Source: Ferruginibacter sp. (GTDB lineage: Bacteria > Bacteroidota > Bacteroidia > Chitinophagales > Chitinophagaceae). Taken from it: 64,000 bases of DNA. The stretch spans positions 1 through 64,000 of the forward strand of contig JACMLJ010000080.1 in NCBI GenBank assembly GCA_014379625.1, written 5' to 3'. The translations under genes and the position numbers were made by a program. The notes below the pieces were generated by a model that searched no databases, was not told the DNA's origin, and worked only from the letters and a program-made list of their open reading frames with translations. Below are positions 1 through 8,070 of the stretch, piece by piece (positions within the stretch are counted from its first letter, which is position 1; each line of letters starts with the position of its first letter).

Positions 1-1
1 A

Positions 2-460
2 TTGAAAAAAGAGTTTGGCGGCGATATTGAAACCGGGTTCTCAAGTATTTTTTGGAACACTTCATGGACTAATGGGCAAGCGCCACATACACTTGGTATA
101 CTTTGTAATCCTAAACATCCTGCATTAAAAGAATTTCCCACTCAATATTTCAGTAACTGGCAATGGTGGGATGCAATGAGTCATTCTAATTCAATTATTA
201 TGGATTCTTTGTCTAAAAATCTGCAACCGATCGTACGGGTAATAGATGATTGGGTTACAGCAAGGCCTTTGGGATTGTTATTTGAATGTAAGGCAGGTAA
301 GGGCAAATTACTTGTATCCGGTATCGATCTCATTTCAAACAATGATAAAAGGGGGGAAGCCAGGCAACTGCAATATAGTCTTGAAAAATATATGTCTTCC
401 GGTTCATTTAACCCTGCTGTGACTATTGCTGTTGATACAATCAGGCGTATGATAAATTAG
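2..460 (+). CDS. C-terminal part of a GH2-type glycoside hydrolase (5' truncated by window edge)
   Basis: About 152 residues are visible and the reading frame is open to the left edge, so the TTG at position 2 is probably internal. The segment has the look of the C-terminal region of large secreted family-2-type (sugar-binding/jelly-roll) glycosidases of Bacteroidota: an FSSIFWNTSWTNG stretch, then GILCNPKHPALKEFPT, SNWQWWDAM and a closing part in which the protein is 'kept as a fragment' for a ligand-like fold (GKGKLLVSGIDL). The catalytic domain lies outside the window, so substrate (beta-galactoside, glucuronide or other) cannot be decided. It precedes the AraC gene and the GH95 gene on the same strand, consistent with membership of the same polysaccharide locus. 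Family assignment is from remembered similarity. Confidence 0.6.
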   Translation: MKKEFGGDIETGFSSIFWNTSWTNGQAPHTLGILCNPKHPALKEFPTQYFSNWQWWDAMSHSNSIIMDSLSKNLQPIVRVIDDWVTARPLGLLFECKAGKGKLLVSGIDLISNNDKRGEARQLQYSLEKYMSSGSFNPAVTIAVDTIRRMIN

Positions 461-478
461 AATGTTTCAGGCTATCCT

Positions 479-715
479 CACTTAATGTCCAGATCTTTGG
501 GACAAGGTGCGGAGTAATGATGCGATTCGTTTCGCAGTTGATCAGTTCCCACCTACATAAGAAGCTGGAATATTGTCCCAATTATCGGTTTTACCGTCGA
601 TGCGGGGATCATATTTACAGGAAACTGGTAAATTTTATAGCCCCTGGCTTCCCGCACAAAGGCAGATTGTAAGGCCAGGGCAAAGGCTTAAAAAATTGTA
701 ACAGTTCAGGGGTTA
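479..715 (-). pseudogene. Frameshifted relic of a secreted protein with a DPxIDGKxDxW motif
   Basis: No intact frame exists, but joining three minus-strand frames gives a continuous protein-like reading. It starts with a hydrophobic signal-like stretch (AFALALQSAF) near 690, continues REARGYKIYQFPVN, then after a frame change near 610 YDPRIDGKTDNWDNIPASYV, then after another near 545 ELINCETNRIITPHLVP, and after a third near 490 KDLDIK. The DPxIDGKxDDW...DLDIK pattern is one I associate with the N-terminus of secreted beta-sandwich (CBM9-like) proteins of Bacteroidota. Everything downstream of DLDIK is missing. The reading is direct; the family name is inference. Confidence 0.4.
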
Positions 716-1186
716 TTGATATTTATTTCAATATTTTGAAAAAGTTTTTCTTTGATGAATGTAAATATTAAGCAACTTGCGTTCATCTTGAATAAGGATT
801 TAATCATACAAACTCAGCAAGGACATTAGCAGACTCAGGCCGGGCCTATAGCAAATCAGAATGCATTGAAATTGATGTTGAGGTAAGTAACCTCCCGGCT
901 GAAATCCCACCTTTATCATCAAATGATCACGTACTGGGGTAATATTATTCCTACTGATCTGGGGGCCAGTCAAGATGGAAGAGGAAAGTGTTTACTATTT
1001 TTACGTGGATATATTTTCTGGATCCAAACGATCTCTTATATAAAAGAATAAACAATGTTCGGGCACCGGCGGGATAGAATGGATGGTGTTCGGTGCGGAC
1101 TCCGGCCACGGGTAAGCTATTCGAAAATTTGATTGTCAACTAATAAACATTTCCTGTATTTTCAGTTATTCAAAGGCTGCAACAGT
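716..1186. other. Intergenic stretch, possibly decayed coding DNA
   Basis: No intact gene is seen. Short plus-strand open segments (near 861-944, reading IEIDVEVSNLPAE, and near 934-1050, reading GNIIPTDLGASQDG) look protein-like but are separated by stops, and no family can be fixed. The AraC gene follows. Confidence 0.3.
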
Positions 1187-2059
1187 ATGATTTATCCTTC
1201 TGAAGCCGATATTTTACCATTTTTGAAAAGCCTGACGCTAGGCTTAAAACCTTATGCACATGCCAACCAGGTGCAGCTTTCATTTTCATCCGGTATTAAA
1301 AAACTGGTGGTGCATTACCAGCCTTTTTTACTTTCCCAATCCTTTATTCAGTTGATTTGTCATATTATCAATCTGCTGCCCCCAAAAAGCAAGATCCGGG
1401 TGCGCTTATTGTATGGTACTGCAAATCAACATCAAAATTTACAGGTTGAGATAGAAAATACTGCACTCACCTTAATCCCTTTAAACGGGGTTTGTGAAAA
1501 TACTATATATTCATTTTCTGCAGCTTCATTATCTAATGGTACGATCTACCGCCTGGCTATTCCTCTGCAGCGCAAGGACCCCACTCCAAACCAGTTGCTC
1601 CCGGTAAATATATCTGCCGGCAGCCTTCCCCAATTTTATGTAGAAATTCAAAAACGGTTGCGTTCGCATTTTACTCAAGCAGAAAAACTGATGGCTACTC
1701 TTTCACAGGACCGGCCACAGGAAGCTGCTTTTATGCAAAAAATAAATGCCGTCATAAAAGCAAATTTGGAAAACGAAAATTTTGATACGACTGCTTTGTG
1801 TAAAGCGATGTCTAAAAGCAGAACGCAATTATTTCGCCGGTTAAAGTCGCTTATCCGGCAGGCGCCCGCCAATTACATTAAAATGATGCGACTGCAAAAA
1901 GCCAAAGAACTGCTGGAGACCACGGATTGCACCATTAGCGAAATAGCTTTTAAAACTGGGTTTCAAACAGTAAGCCATTTCACAAAAAGTTTTAAAAAGC
2001 AATACGGAATACTACCTTCTGGTTTTCGCCGTACCAGTATCACTGCAACAAATGAATAA
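1187..2059 (+). CDS. AraC-family regulator with degenerate histidine-kinase ATPase-like N-domain
   Basis: The C-terminal ~95 residues are a two-helix-turn-helix AraC/XylS DNA-binding domain: FDTTALCKAMSKSRTQLFRRLK is helix-turn-helix 1 and TISEIAFKTGFQTVSHFTKSFKKQYG..PSGFR is the classic second half. The first ~130 residues (HANQVQLSFSSG..., LSQSFIQLICHIINLLPP.SKIRVRL) follow the order of a histidine-kinase ATP-binding domain, as in hybrid two-component PUL regulators, but with the N-box asparagine and the glycine-rich lid not recognisable and no receiver domain between. I chose ATG 1187 over an in-frame TTG at 1133 because the extra 18 residues are not domain-like. No membrane segment is seen, so it is probably cytoplasmic. 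It lies between the GH2 tail and the SnoaL gene; a PUL regulatory role is inference. Confidence 0.8.
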   Translation: MIYPSEADILPFLKSLTLGLKPYAHANQVQLSFSSGIKKLVVHYQPFLLSQSFIQLICHIINLLPPKSKIRVRLLYGTANQHQNLQVEIENTALTLIPLNGVCENTIYSFSAASLSNGTIYRLAIPLQRKDPTPNQLLPVNISAGSLPQFYVEIQKRLRSHFTQAEKLMATLSQDRPQEAAFMQKINAVIKANLENENFDTTALCKAMSKSRTQLFRRLKSLIRQAPANYIKMMRLQKAKELLETTDCTISEIAFKTGFQTVSHFTKSFKKQYGILPSGFRRTSITATNE

Positions 2060-2089
2060 AAGATCGCAACAAACGGACTAACAGTGGCT

Positions 2090-2097
2090 TATTTTTG
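2090..2097 (+). promoter_or_regulatory. Bacteroidota -7 box (TATTTTTG) for the SnoaL gene
   Basis: Exact match to TAnnTTTG, 26 bases before the ATG at 2124 and downstream of the AraC stop. No clear -33 TTTG is present. Confidence 0.45.
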
Positions 2098-2123
2098 CAA
2101 GTAGCTTTAGTAAAATTTTTAAT

Positions 2124-2507
2124 ATGGAACAACTACAACAAAACAAAGAATTTATTATCCGCTATTTTAACGCCATTAGCGGCAATTCCAAACCACCGTT
2201 ACTCCTGGAAGAGTATACTACAGATGAAGAACTAATTGGGCATATTGCCTTTTTTGAAGCTGCATTTCCCCGGTACGAAATTTTTGCCGATGAGATGACA
2301 GCAGAAGGCAACCGGGTAGTAGTTCGGGCCAGGTTCAAGGGTAGCCATGAGGGGGAACTTAATGGCATCCTGCCTACACATCGTAGCGTTGAATTTCCGT
2401 TTGTAATTAGCTATCAACTGGAAAAAGGAAAAATTGTACATCACTGGCTTATTGCGGATCAAATGTCATTGATGGAACAACTGGGAGTGATGAATGTGCC
2501 TGCGTGA
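2124..2507 (+). CDS. SnoaL-like / NTF2-fold ester-cyclase family protein
   Basis: A 127-residue cytoplasmic protein with the order of the SnoaL polyketide-cyclase-like family: N-terminal helices (NKEFIIRYFNAISGNSKPPLLLEEYTTD), then strands with AAFPRYEIFADEMTAEGNRVVVRARFKGSHEGEL and a closing IVHHWLIADQMSLMEQLGV. This cone-shaped NTF2 fold is used by many enzymes and by ligand binders, so the substrate cannot be inferred. It has its own -7 promoter box and starts 64 bases after the AraC gene; a terminator-like hairpin lies about 220 bases downstream. Confidence 0.75.
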   Translation: MEQLQQNKEFIIRYFNAISGNSKPPLLLEEYTTDEELIGHIAFFEAAFPRYEIFADEMTAEGNRVVVRARFKGSHEGELNGILPTHRSVEFPFVISYQLEKGKIVHHWLIADQMSLMEQLGVMNVPA

Positions 2508-3323
2508 GTTTTAAATTAAGGAGCTGATATGGGTTTAAAAAAAATTATCATCCGTTAAGTCGATTACGCCAACACCAGGCCATTCCTTATATCCCAGCCG
2601 GAGTACAGAATAAAAGAATTTAAATTGAGTCTGTTAAAGCCCAATACTGCATGATATTTTAGTAAAGTTTGAAATTTCCACTGTCTCCGGCGATAATCAA
2701 TGCAGGTAATCAAAAGCCAGTAATCAAAAGTCAGTAAAATAAGCGCTTACTGGCTTTTTTGTGCCTTTATTTTAAGGAACGCAAAAAAAGGCACAGATAC
2801 CGGACAAGCGGGTCTGTTTTTGTTAACCACTACACTTATTAATGTAGACTATCCAAATGACCACTCAACTGCCAAATACATTTTAACTGGCGCTCAGACA
2901 GGGCACGATTCATTAAGCTTTAAAGTCTAAAATCGCAAAATAAACAGCGGGTTTTATACTTACTGCCGCGATCATTTTTGAATGGCAGCAGCAAGATAAT
3001 ATAATACAATTATTTGATAAAAAATTGATATTATTTATTGTAGCTTAAAACTATGTTTACATTATAAACCGCTTTACCGTAAAGGAAAACAAAACGATTG
3101 AACCGCTAAAAAACTGATTGCTATAATGTGAAAATTTTTATCTCGGGTGATAGTTATTTCACCAGGAGCCATTGAACAATATATTCCCATTTTCCCATTT
3201 TGCATTATTTAACCTATAGCGGCCAATTATTCAACTGGCCCTGTAGTTAATTATTGGGCGCTCTTAAAAGAGCTTAGCCAGAGGTTTTATTTTCCTTTTT
3301 GTGATCAAACCAAAAATAAAAGG
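2508..3323. other. Long AT-rich intergenic region before the GH95 gene
   Basis: No gene or readable fossil is seen on either strand. It holds the terminator-like duplicated-arm hairpin at 2712-2760, a short stem at 2761-2794 (gtgccttt/aaaggcac), a bulged stem at 3214-3246 (ctatag-c-ggcca with tggccctgtag) and a small hairpin at 3260-3273, about 50 bases before the GH95 start. The last two could be in the GH95 leader. Confidence 0.5.
2712..2760 (+). terminator. Intrinsic terminator with two alternative left arms
   Basis: The right arm ttactggctttt (2747-2758) runs into six T. It can pair perfectly with aaaagccagtaa (2712-2723) or, with one G-T wobble and a 9-base loop, with aaaagtcagtaa (2726-2737). 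The two left arms are a direct repeat 14 bases apart. Confidence 0.6.
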
Positions 3324-5801
3324 ATGATAAAAATTTTTTTTATTGGTAACATTTTACTTTTTACAATAGCCGGAGGATTGTTTGCCCAGGAGGCAGAAAA
3401 ACTTTGGTACAAAAAGCCAGCAAAAGTATGGACAGAGGCGCTGCCTGTAGGAAACGGGCGCCTGGGGGCTATGATTTTTGGAGGTGTTGCCGAAGAACTA
3501 ATCCAGTTAAACGAAGCCACTTTATGGACGGGTGGCCCCGTAAGAATCAATGTAAACCCAAAGGCTTATGATAATTTATTGCTTGCCAGGGAAGCGCTTT
3601 TTAAAGACGAAGATTATGCAAAGGCCTACGGGTATACAAAAAATATGCAGGGCTATTATTCAGAATCCTATTTGCCGTTAGGCGACCTGGTAATCAGCCA
3701 GCATTTTAAAGATACTGCTGCTTCATCCTACTACCGCGACCTCAATATTACCGATGCCATTGCTACCACCCGCTTTACAATCGATGGCATTACTTTTACC
3801 AGGCAGGTGATCAGTTCGGCACCCGACCAGGTTATCGTTGTCCGTTTTACTGCTGATAAACAACGGATGCTAAATTTTAAAATCACCACAAAAAGTTTGT
3901 TGAAATACCAGCAAACGGTAATCAGTAACAGTGAGATTGCCATGAAAGGAAAAGCAGCTTCGCATATTGAACCAAGCTATGTGCGGTCCGATAACCCCGT
4001 TACGCAGGATGATGCAACGGGATGCAGGGGAATGCGTTTTGAATGGAGGCTAAAATTAAGCAGTAAAGAAGGTATCGTTAATGCAGATACAAGCGGCATC
4101 ACAGTTAAAAATGCCACCGATGTATTGATTTTTTTTACCGCTGCTACCAGCTTTAATGGTTTTGATAAATGCCCCGATTCAGAAGGGAAGGATGAAAATA
4201 AACTGGTTAAACAATACCTGGCTGCCGCAGTTAAAAAAAACTGGCAGTTATTATTAAACAATCACCTCACGGATTATCATCGTTATTTTAACCGGGTATC
4301 ATTTAAGCTTTCGATCCCACCAAATAATAAAAATGCAGCCCTGCCAACTGACGAACGGCTGGTAGGCTATACCGAAGGAGCGAAAGACCCCTCACTTGAA
4401 ACGATGTATTTTCAGTACGGCAGGTACCTGCTCCTGTCAAGTTCTCGGCCTGGTGGGGTTCCGGCTAATTTGCAGGGTATATGGAACAAAGAATTGAGGC
4501 CGCCATGGAGCGCAAATTATACTACCAATATCAATGTGCAAATGAATTACTGGCCTGCTGAACCAACTAATCTTTCGGAATTGCACCTTCCTTTTTTAGA
4601 TTATATCAGCAATGCAGCGGCTACCGGAAAAGTTACTTCCAAAGAATTTTATCATACTAAAGGCTGGGCTGTACACCACAATAGTGATATCTGGGCGTTG
4701 TCTAACCCGGTTGGTGATATTGGCAAGGGCGATCCAATGTGGGCTAACTGGACGATGGGCTCACCCTGGCTTTCGCAACATTTATGGACCCATTACGAGT
4801 TTACGAAGGATAAGGAATTTCTGAAAAAAAAGGCTTATCCTTTAATGAAAGGAGCGGCTGAATTTTGTATCGATTTTTTAGTAGAAGATAAGAATGGCTA
4901 CCTGGTAACCGCTCCATCTTTTTCGCCCGAAAATAATTTTATTGACGACAAAGGAAAAAGGGGGAGCGCATCCATCGCAACTACAATGGATATGTCAATT
5001 ATCTGGGATTTGTTTACCAACTTAATTGAAGCTTCAAAAGAACTAAATGAAGATGTGGATTTTCGAAACCTTATCATCGCCAAAAAAAATAAATTATATC
5101 CGCTGCATATCGGTAAAAAAGGAAATTTACAGGAGTGGTATAAAGATTGGGAAGATGTAGATCCTCACCACCGCCATGTATCGCATTTGTTTGGATTGTA
5201 CCCCGGCAGGCAGATTGCCCCGATAACCACACCCGCATTTGCAGCCGCATCAAAGAAAACACTGGAACTAAGGGGAGATGATGGCACCGGCTGGAGCCTT
5301 GCCTGGAAGATTAATTTTTGGGCAAGATTATTAGATGGTAATCATGCTTATAATATGATCCGTAAACTATTGCACATTACGGGTCAAACAGGTACCAATT
5401 ATGCCAATGGCGGTGGTTCTTATGCCAACCTTTTTGATGCCCATCCGCCGTTTCAGATTGATGGCAATTTTGGAGGTATTTCCGGTATGGCCGAAATGCT
5501 TTTGCAAAGCCACCTGGGCGAAATACACCTCTTGCCTGCATTACCGGATAGCTGGAAGGAAGGAACCATAAAAGGTCTTAAAGCAAGAGGTAATTTTGAA
5601 GTAGCCATTAGTTGGAAAGATCATTTGTTAACGGGCGCAACTATTATTTCAGGGTCAGGCGAACCCGTAAAAATCAGGACCTCCGTTCCCGTGAATGTTA
5701 CCGGCGTAAATGCCAGGTCGGTTAAAGATGCACATGGATATGTTACCTCCTTTAATACCCTTAAAGGAAAATTGTATAAACTAATTACAATGAAAAACTA
5801 A
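3324..5801 (+). CDS. GH95 alpha-L-fucosidase / alpha-L-galactosidase
   Basis: 825 residues, full length for the family, with a Sec signal peptide (cleavage near GGLFAQ). The N-terminal beta-sandwich starts KLWYKKPAKVWTEALPVGNGRLGAMIFGG, the family's opening signature. The (alpha/alpha)6 barrel carries the expected catalytic-site motifs: N402 and N404 in TNINVQMNYW, E536 in FSPENN, the HRHVSHLFGLYPG histidines around H618-H621 and D713 in FQIDGNFGG. GH95 enzymes invert terminal alpha-1,2-L-fucose; some act on alpha-L-galactose, which sequence reading cannot separate. It is followed within 130 bases by the ECF sigma gene, so it is part of the PUL, and works in the periplasm or at the cell surface. 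Confidence 0.93.
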   Translation: MIKIFFIGNILLFTIAGGLFAQEAEKLWYKKPAKVWTEALPVGNGRLGAMIFGGVAEELIQLNEATLWTGGPVRINVNPKAYDNLLLAREALFKDEDYAKAYGYTKNMQGYYSESYLPLGDLVISQHFKDTAASSYYRDLNITDAIATTRFTIDGITFTRQVISSAPDQVIVVRFTADKQRMLNFKITTKSLLKYQQTVISNSEIAMKGKAASHIEPSYVRSDNPVTQDDATGCRGMRFEWRLKLSSKEGIVNADTSGITVKNATDVLIFFTAATSFNGFDKCPDSEGKDENKLVKQYLAAAVKKNWQLLLNNHLTDYHRYFNRVSFKLSIPPNNKNAALPTDERLVGYTEGAKDPSLETMYFQYGRYLLLSSSRPGGVPANLQGIWNKELRPPWSANYTTNINVQMNYWPAEPTNLSELHLPFLDYISNAAATGKVTSKEFYHTKGWAVHHNSDIWALSNPVGDIGKGDPMWANWTMGSPWLSQHLWTHYEFTKDKEFLKKKAYPLMKGAAEFCIDFLVEDKNGYLVTAPSFSPENNFIDDKGKRGSASIATTMDMSIIWDLFTNLIEASKELNEDVDFRNLIIAKKNKLYPLHIGKKGNLQEWYKDWEDVDPHHRHVSHLFGLYPGRQIAPITTPAFAAASKKTLELRGDDGTGWSLAWKINFWARLLDGNHAYNMIRKLLHITGQTGTNYANGGGSYANLFDAHPPFQIDGNFGGISGMAEMLLQSHLGEIHLLPALPDSWKEGTIKGLKARGNFEVAISWKDHLLTGATIISGSGEPVKIRTSVPVNVTGVNARSVKDAHGYVTSFNTLKGKLYKLITMKN

Positions 5802-5928
5802 AACAATAAAGCCACCAATCCCGGGGATGCTTTGTTGTGAATTTTATCACTAACCCTTTTGAAAAGAAATGCTGCCAGGAAAATACGGGTAAACCAAAAC
5901 TTGTTGAAACGCCTTTAAATTGTTTGCA

Positions 5929-6513
5929 ATGGACTATCGGTTACTACCAGATGACGGATTGTTAAAACTGCTGAAATATAGTGATGAGGCGGCTTTAAAG
6001 GAGATTTATCTCCGGTACTGGAAAAATATTTATTTCTCCGCCATCAAAAAAGTCGGCATAAAAAATATTGCTGAGGAACTGGTTCAGAATGTCTTTGTGA
6101 GTTTATGGACCAACCGGGAAACCGCCAATATCAGGCAATTGCAAAACTACCTTAATACAGCCATTAAATACCAGGTAATTAATTTTCTTAAGTCAAAAAT
6201 TCTCAGGGAAAAGTATACACTTCAGTCTTCAATGTTTGTAGCGCAGGAAGAAGACAGTTGCGAAAGTATTTTATTAACCCATGAGTTATCCGGGGCTATT
6301 GACAAAGCCACTAAAAAACTACCTGAAAAAAGCCGGCAAATTTTCCAGCTCAGCCGCATGGAAAATCATTCCATTAAAGACATAGCGCGCAACCTTCATA
6401 TTTCCGAAAAAACTGTGGAATATCATATTACCCGTTCCCTTAAAATTATGCGGATTTATTTAAAAGATTTTATAGCTGTTAACTTAGTTTTTTTTATTTT
6501 TCCGTTCGGTTAA
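5929..6513 (+). CDS. ECF RNA polymerase sigma factor (Bacteroidota RpoE-like)
   Basis: 194 residues with both ECF regions: sigma-2 (EAALKEIYLRYWKNIYFSA, AEELVQNVFVSLW) and sigma-4 (LPEKSRQIFQLSRMENHSIKDIARNLHISEKTVEYHITRSLKIMR). It ends in a hydrophobic tail (VNLVFFIFPFG), a habit of this Bacteroidota family. ATG 5929 fits the family start (MDYRLLPDDGLL) better than a TTG three codons upstream. The FecR-type anti-sigma gene and an STN-domain SusC follow, so the usual model is that ligand passage through SusC relieves FecR and frees this sigma to transcribe the PUL. The gap to fecR is unusually long at 323 bases. Confidence 0.92.
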   Translation: MDYRLLPDDGLLKLLKYSDEAALKEIYLRYWKNIYFSAIKKVGIKNIAEELVQNVFVSLWTNRETANIRQLQNYLNTAIKYQVINFLKSKILREKYTLQSSMFVAQEEDSCESILLTHELSGAIDKATKKLPEKSRQIFQLSRMENHSIKDIARNLHISEKTVEYHITRSLKIMRIYLKDFIAVNLVFFIFPFG

Positions 6514-6836
6514 CGACCTTTTGTTATCCTGTTGTTTCTTTCCTCCTTTATCCCTTTGTTTTGATAGAAAACTTTTTAGCAATTTGCTACTCCTGCATCA
6601 GGTATCACCCCGTCTTTTCAATCCCCCGGATGTTTTTTTAATTTTCATTAGGGTGTATCCATTTTCAGCTGACTATATAAGTAAGCCATATTAATTGCCG
6701 AAGACTTGCTACAGGTACAGCCGGGTTAAATATCCTTTTCTTTTTTGTAATTAATACGATTAAACTCATGCCAACTGCTATAAAAAGAAGGTTGATAGAA
6801 TGGATACCAATACAATGATAAAAAAATAATTTACCA
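6514..6836. other. Gap between sigma and fecR
   Basis: 323 bases, AT-rich, with no gene, hairpin or clear -7 box that I can support. Its length implies that fecR may have its own promoter. Confidence 0.4.
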
Positions 6837-7886
6837 ATGGATCGTAATGCATTTCACCAGTTACTGAAAAGGTATATAGAAGGCACCTGCTCACAGGCAG
6901 AAGCCGCACTTGTAAATCAATGGTATGAGTTGCTGGATGAGCAGGAAGAACTTTCTGCTGGTAACAGGGAAATTTATGAATTAGAAAACAGGATGTGGGA
7001 CACCATCAAAGATCGGATAACAGGCCAGGTATCTATAAAGGACAGCGGATCCGTAAAAAGTCTGCGGCGGATCAGCTTTAAGTGGGCATCTGTGGCTGCA
7101 ATTTTAATAGTCTGCATGGTGGGCGCTTTTCTGTATTCCGCCAAAATTAAACGGGTAACGGGTACGTTAATAAGTGCAAAGGTTGCAGAAGGGTTATCTG
7201 AGGAAATCAATTCTACTGAATTGCCCAAAAAGCTACTGCTTGAAGATGGGAGCATTATTATCTTACAGCCAAAAGCCAAGATTGCGTTTGCCAGGCATTT
7301 TTTAAAAGACAGGCGTGAAGTTTACCTCGAAGGGGAAGCCTTTTTTGATGTGGCTAAAAATACGGCAAAGCCCTTTTTTGTTTATAATGGCAGGTTGGTA
7401 ACAAAGGTATTAGGTACCAGTTTCAATGTAAAAATTATAAAGGATAAAACAGAAGTATCAGTGCGCACAGGTCGTGTAGCTGTTTATGAAAATGGCAGGG
7501 AAGTAAATTTAAATGAGCAACAGAAAAAAAATAATGGTGTTATCATTACCCCCAATCAGAAAGTTACTTATTATACAGAGAACAGGCATTTTGTAACTTC
7601 CCTGGTGGATGTTCCCATTGTGGTGCCTGTGGAAAATAACCAGGGTGCAGGTGCAAGATTTGTATTTGATGATACCCCGCTTTCCGAAGTTTTGGCAGAA
7701 TTGGAAAAGAGCTATGCAATTGAAATTATTCTGGCCAACAAGGATTTGAATAACTGCCCATTCACCGGTGACCTTTCACAACAGTCTATTTTTCATAAAC
7801 TTGAATTTATATGCCAGGCATTCCAGTCAGACTATGAGGTAAAGGGAACCAGGATACTGATCAATGGAGGCAAAGGCTGTCCTTAA
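6837..7886 (+). CDS. FecR-family anti-sigma factor
   Basis: 349 residues. The cytoplasmic sigma-binding part (1-80) begins FHQLLKRYIEGTCSQAEAALVNQWYE, one transmembrane helix follows (WASVAAILIVCMVGAFLYSA, about 82-101), then the periplasmic FecR domain with LEDGSIIILQPKAKIAFARHF, REVYLEGEAFFDVAKN and LGTSFNVK, and a C-terminal DUF4974-type domain (RFVFDDTPLSEVLAELEKSYAIEIIL) that contacts the STN domain of the partner receptor. It sits between the ECF sigma and the STN-containing SusC, completing the three-part surface-signalling set. Confidence 0.93.
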   Translation: MDRNAFHQLLKRYIEGTCSQAEAALVNQWYELLDEQEELSAGNREIYELENRMWDTIKDRITGQVSIKDSGSVKSLRRISFKWASVAAILIVCMVGAFLYSAKIKRVTGTLISAKVAEGLSEEINSTELPKKLLLEDGSIIILQPKAKIAFARHFLKDRREVYLEGEAFFDVAKNTAKPFFVYNGRLVTKVLGTSFNVKIIKDKTEVSVRTGRVAVYENGREVNLNEQQKKNNGVIITPNQKVTYYTENRHFVTSLVDVPIVVPVENNQGAGARFVFDDTPLSEVLAELEKSYAIEIILANKDLNNCPFTGDLSQQSIFHKLEFICQAFQSDYEVKGTRILINGGKGCP

Positions 7887-7969
7887 AAATTGTATTTTTT
7901 TTTATAAACCTAAAAACTGCTATATGATTATTAAAACCTACATCACCTAAAATTACTGATCCATAAAAA

Positions 7970-7998
7970 AGCCGGCAATACTTGGGGTAATGCCGGCT
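7970..7998 (-). terminator. Hairpin in the susC leader, terminator-like on the minus strand
   Basis: Perfect 8-bp GC-rich stem agccggca / tgccggct with a 13-base loop. Six A precede it on the plus strand, giving a T run after the stem on the minus strand only, so it would end minus-strand transcription. On the plus strand it is a stable stem about 70 bases before the SusC start. Confidence 0.5.
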
Positions 7999-8070
7999 AT
8001 AGCATTCCGCCAGTGGCGAAATGGATCTTGTCCGCATCAGATTATTTAACGTACAAAAACAATACAAATT

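Noticed and set aside
861..1050. Plus-strand fragments IEIDVEVSNLPAE and GNIIPTDLGASQDG as a GH106-type or other glycosidase relic
   Set aside because: Too short and broken by stops; similarity is only a faint memory, so it is not called a pseudogene.
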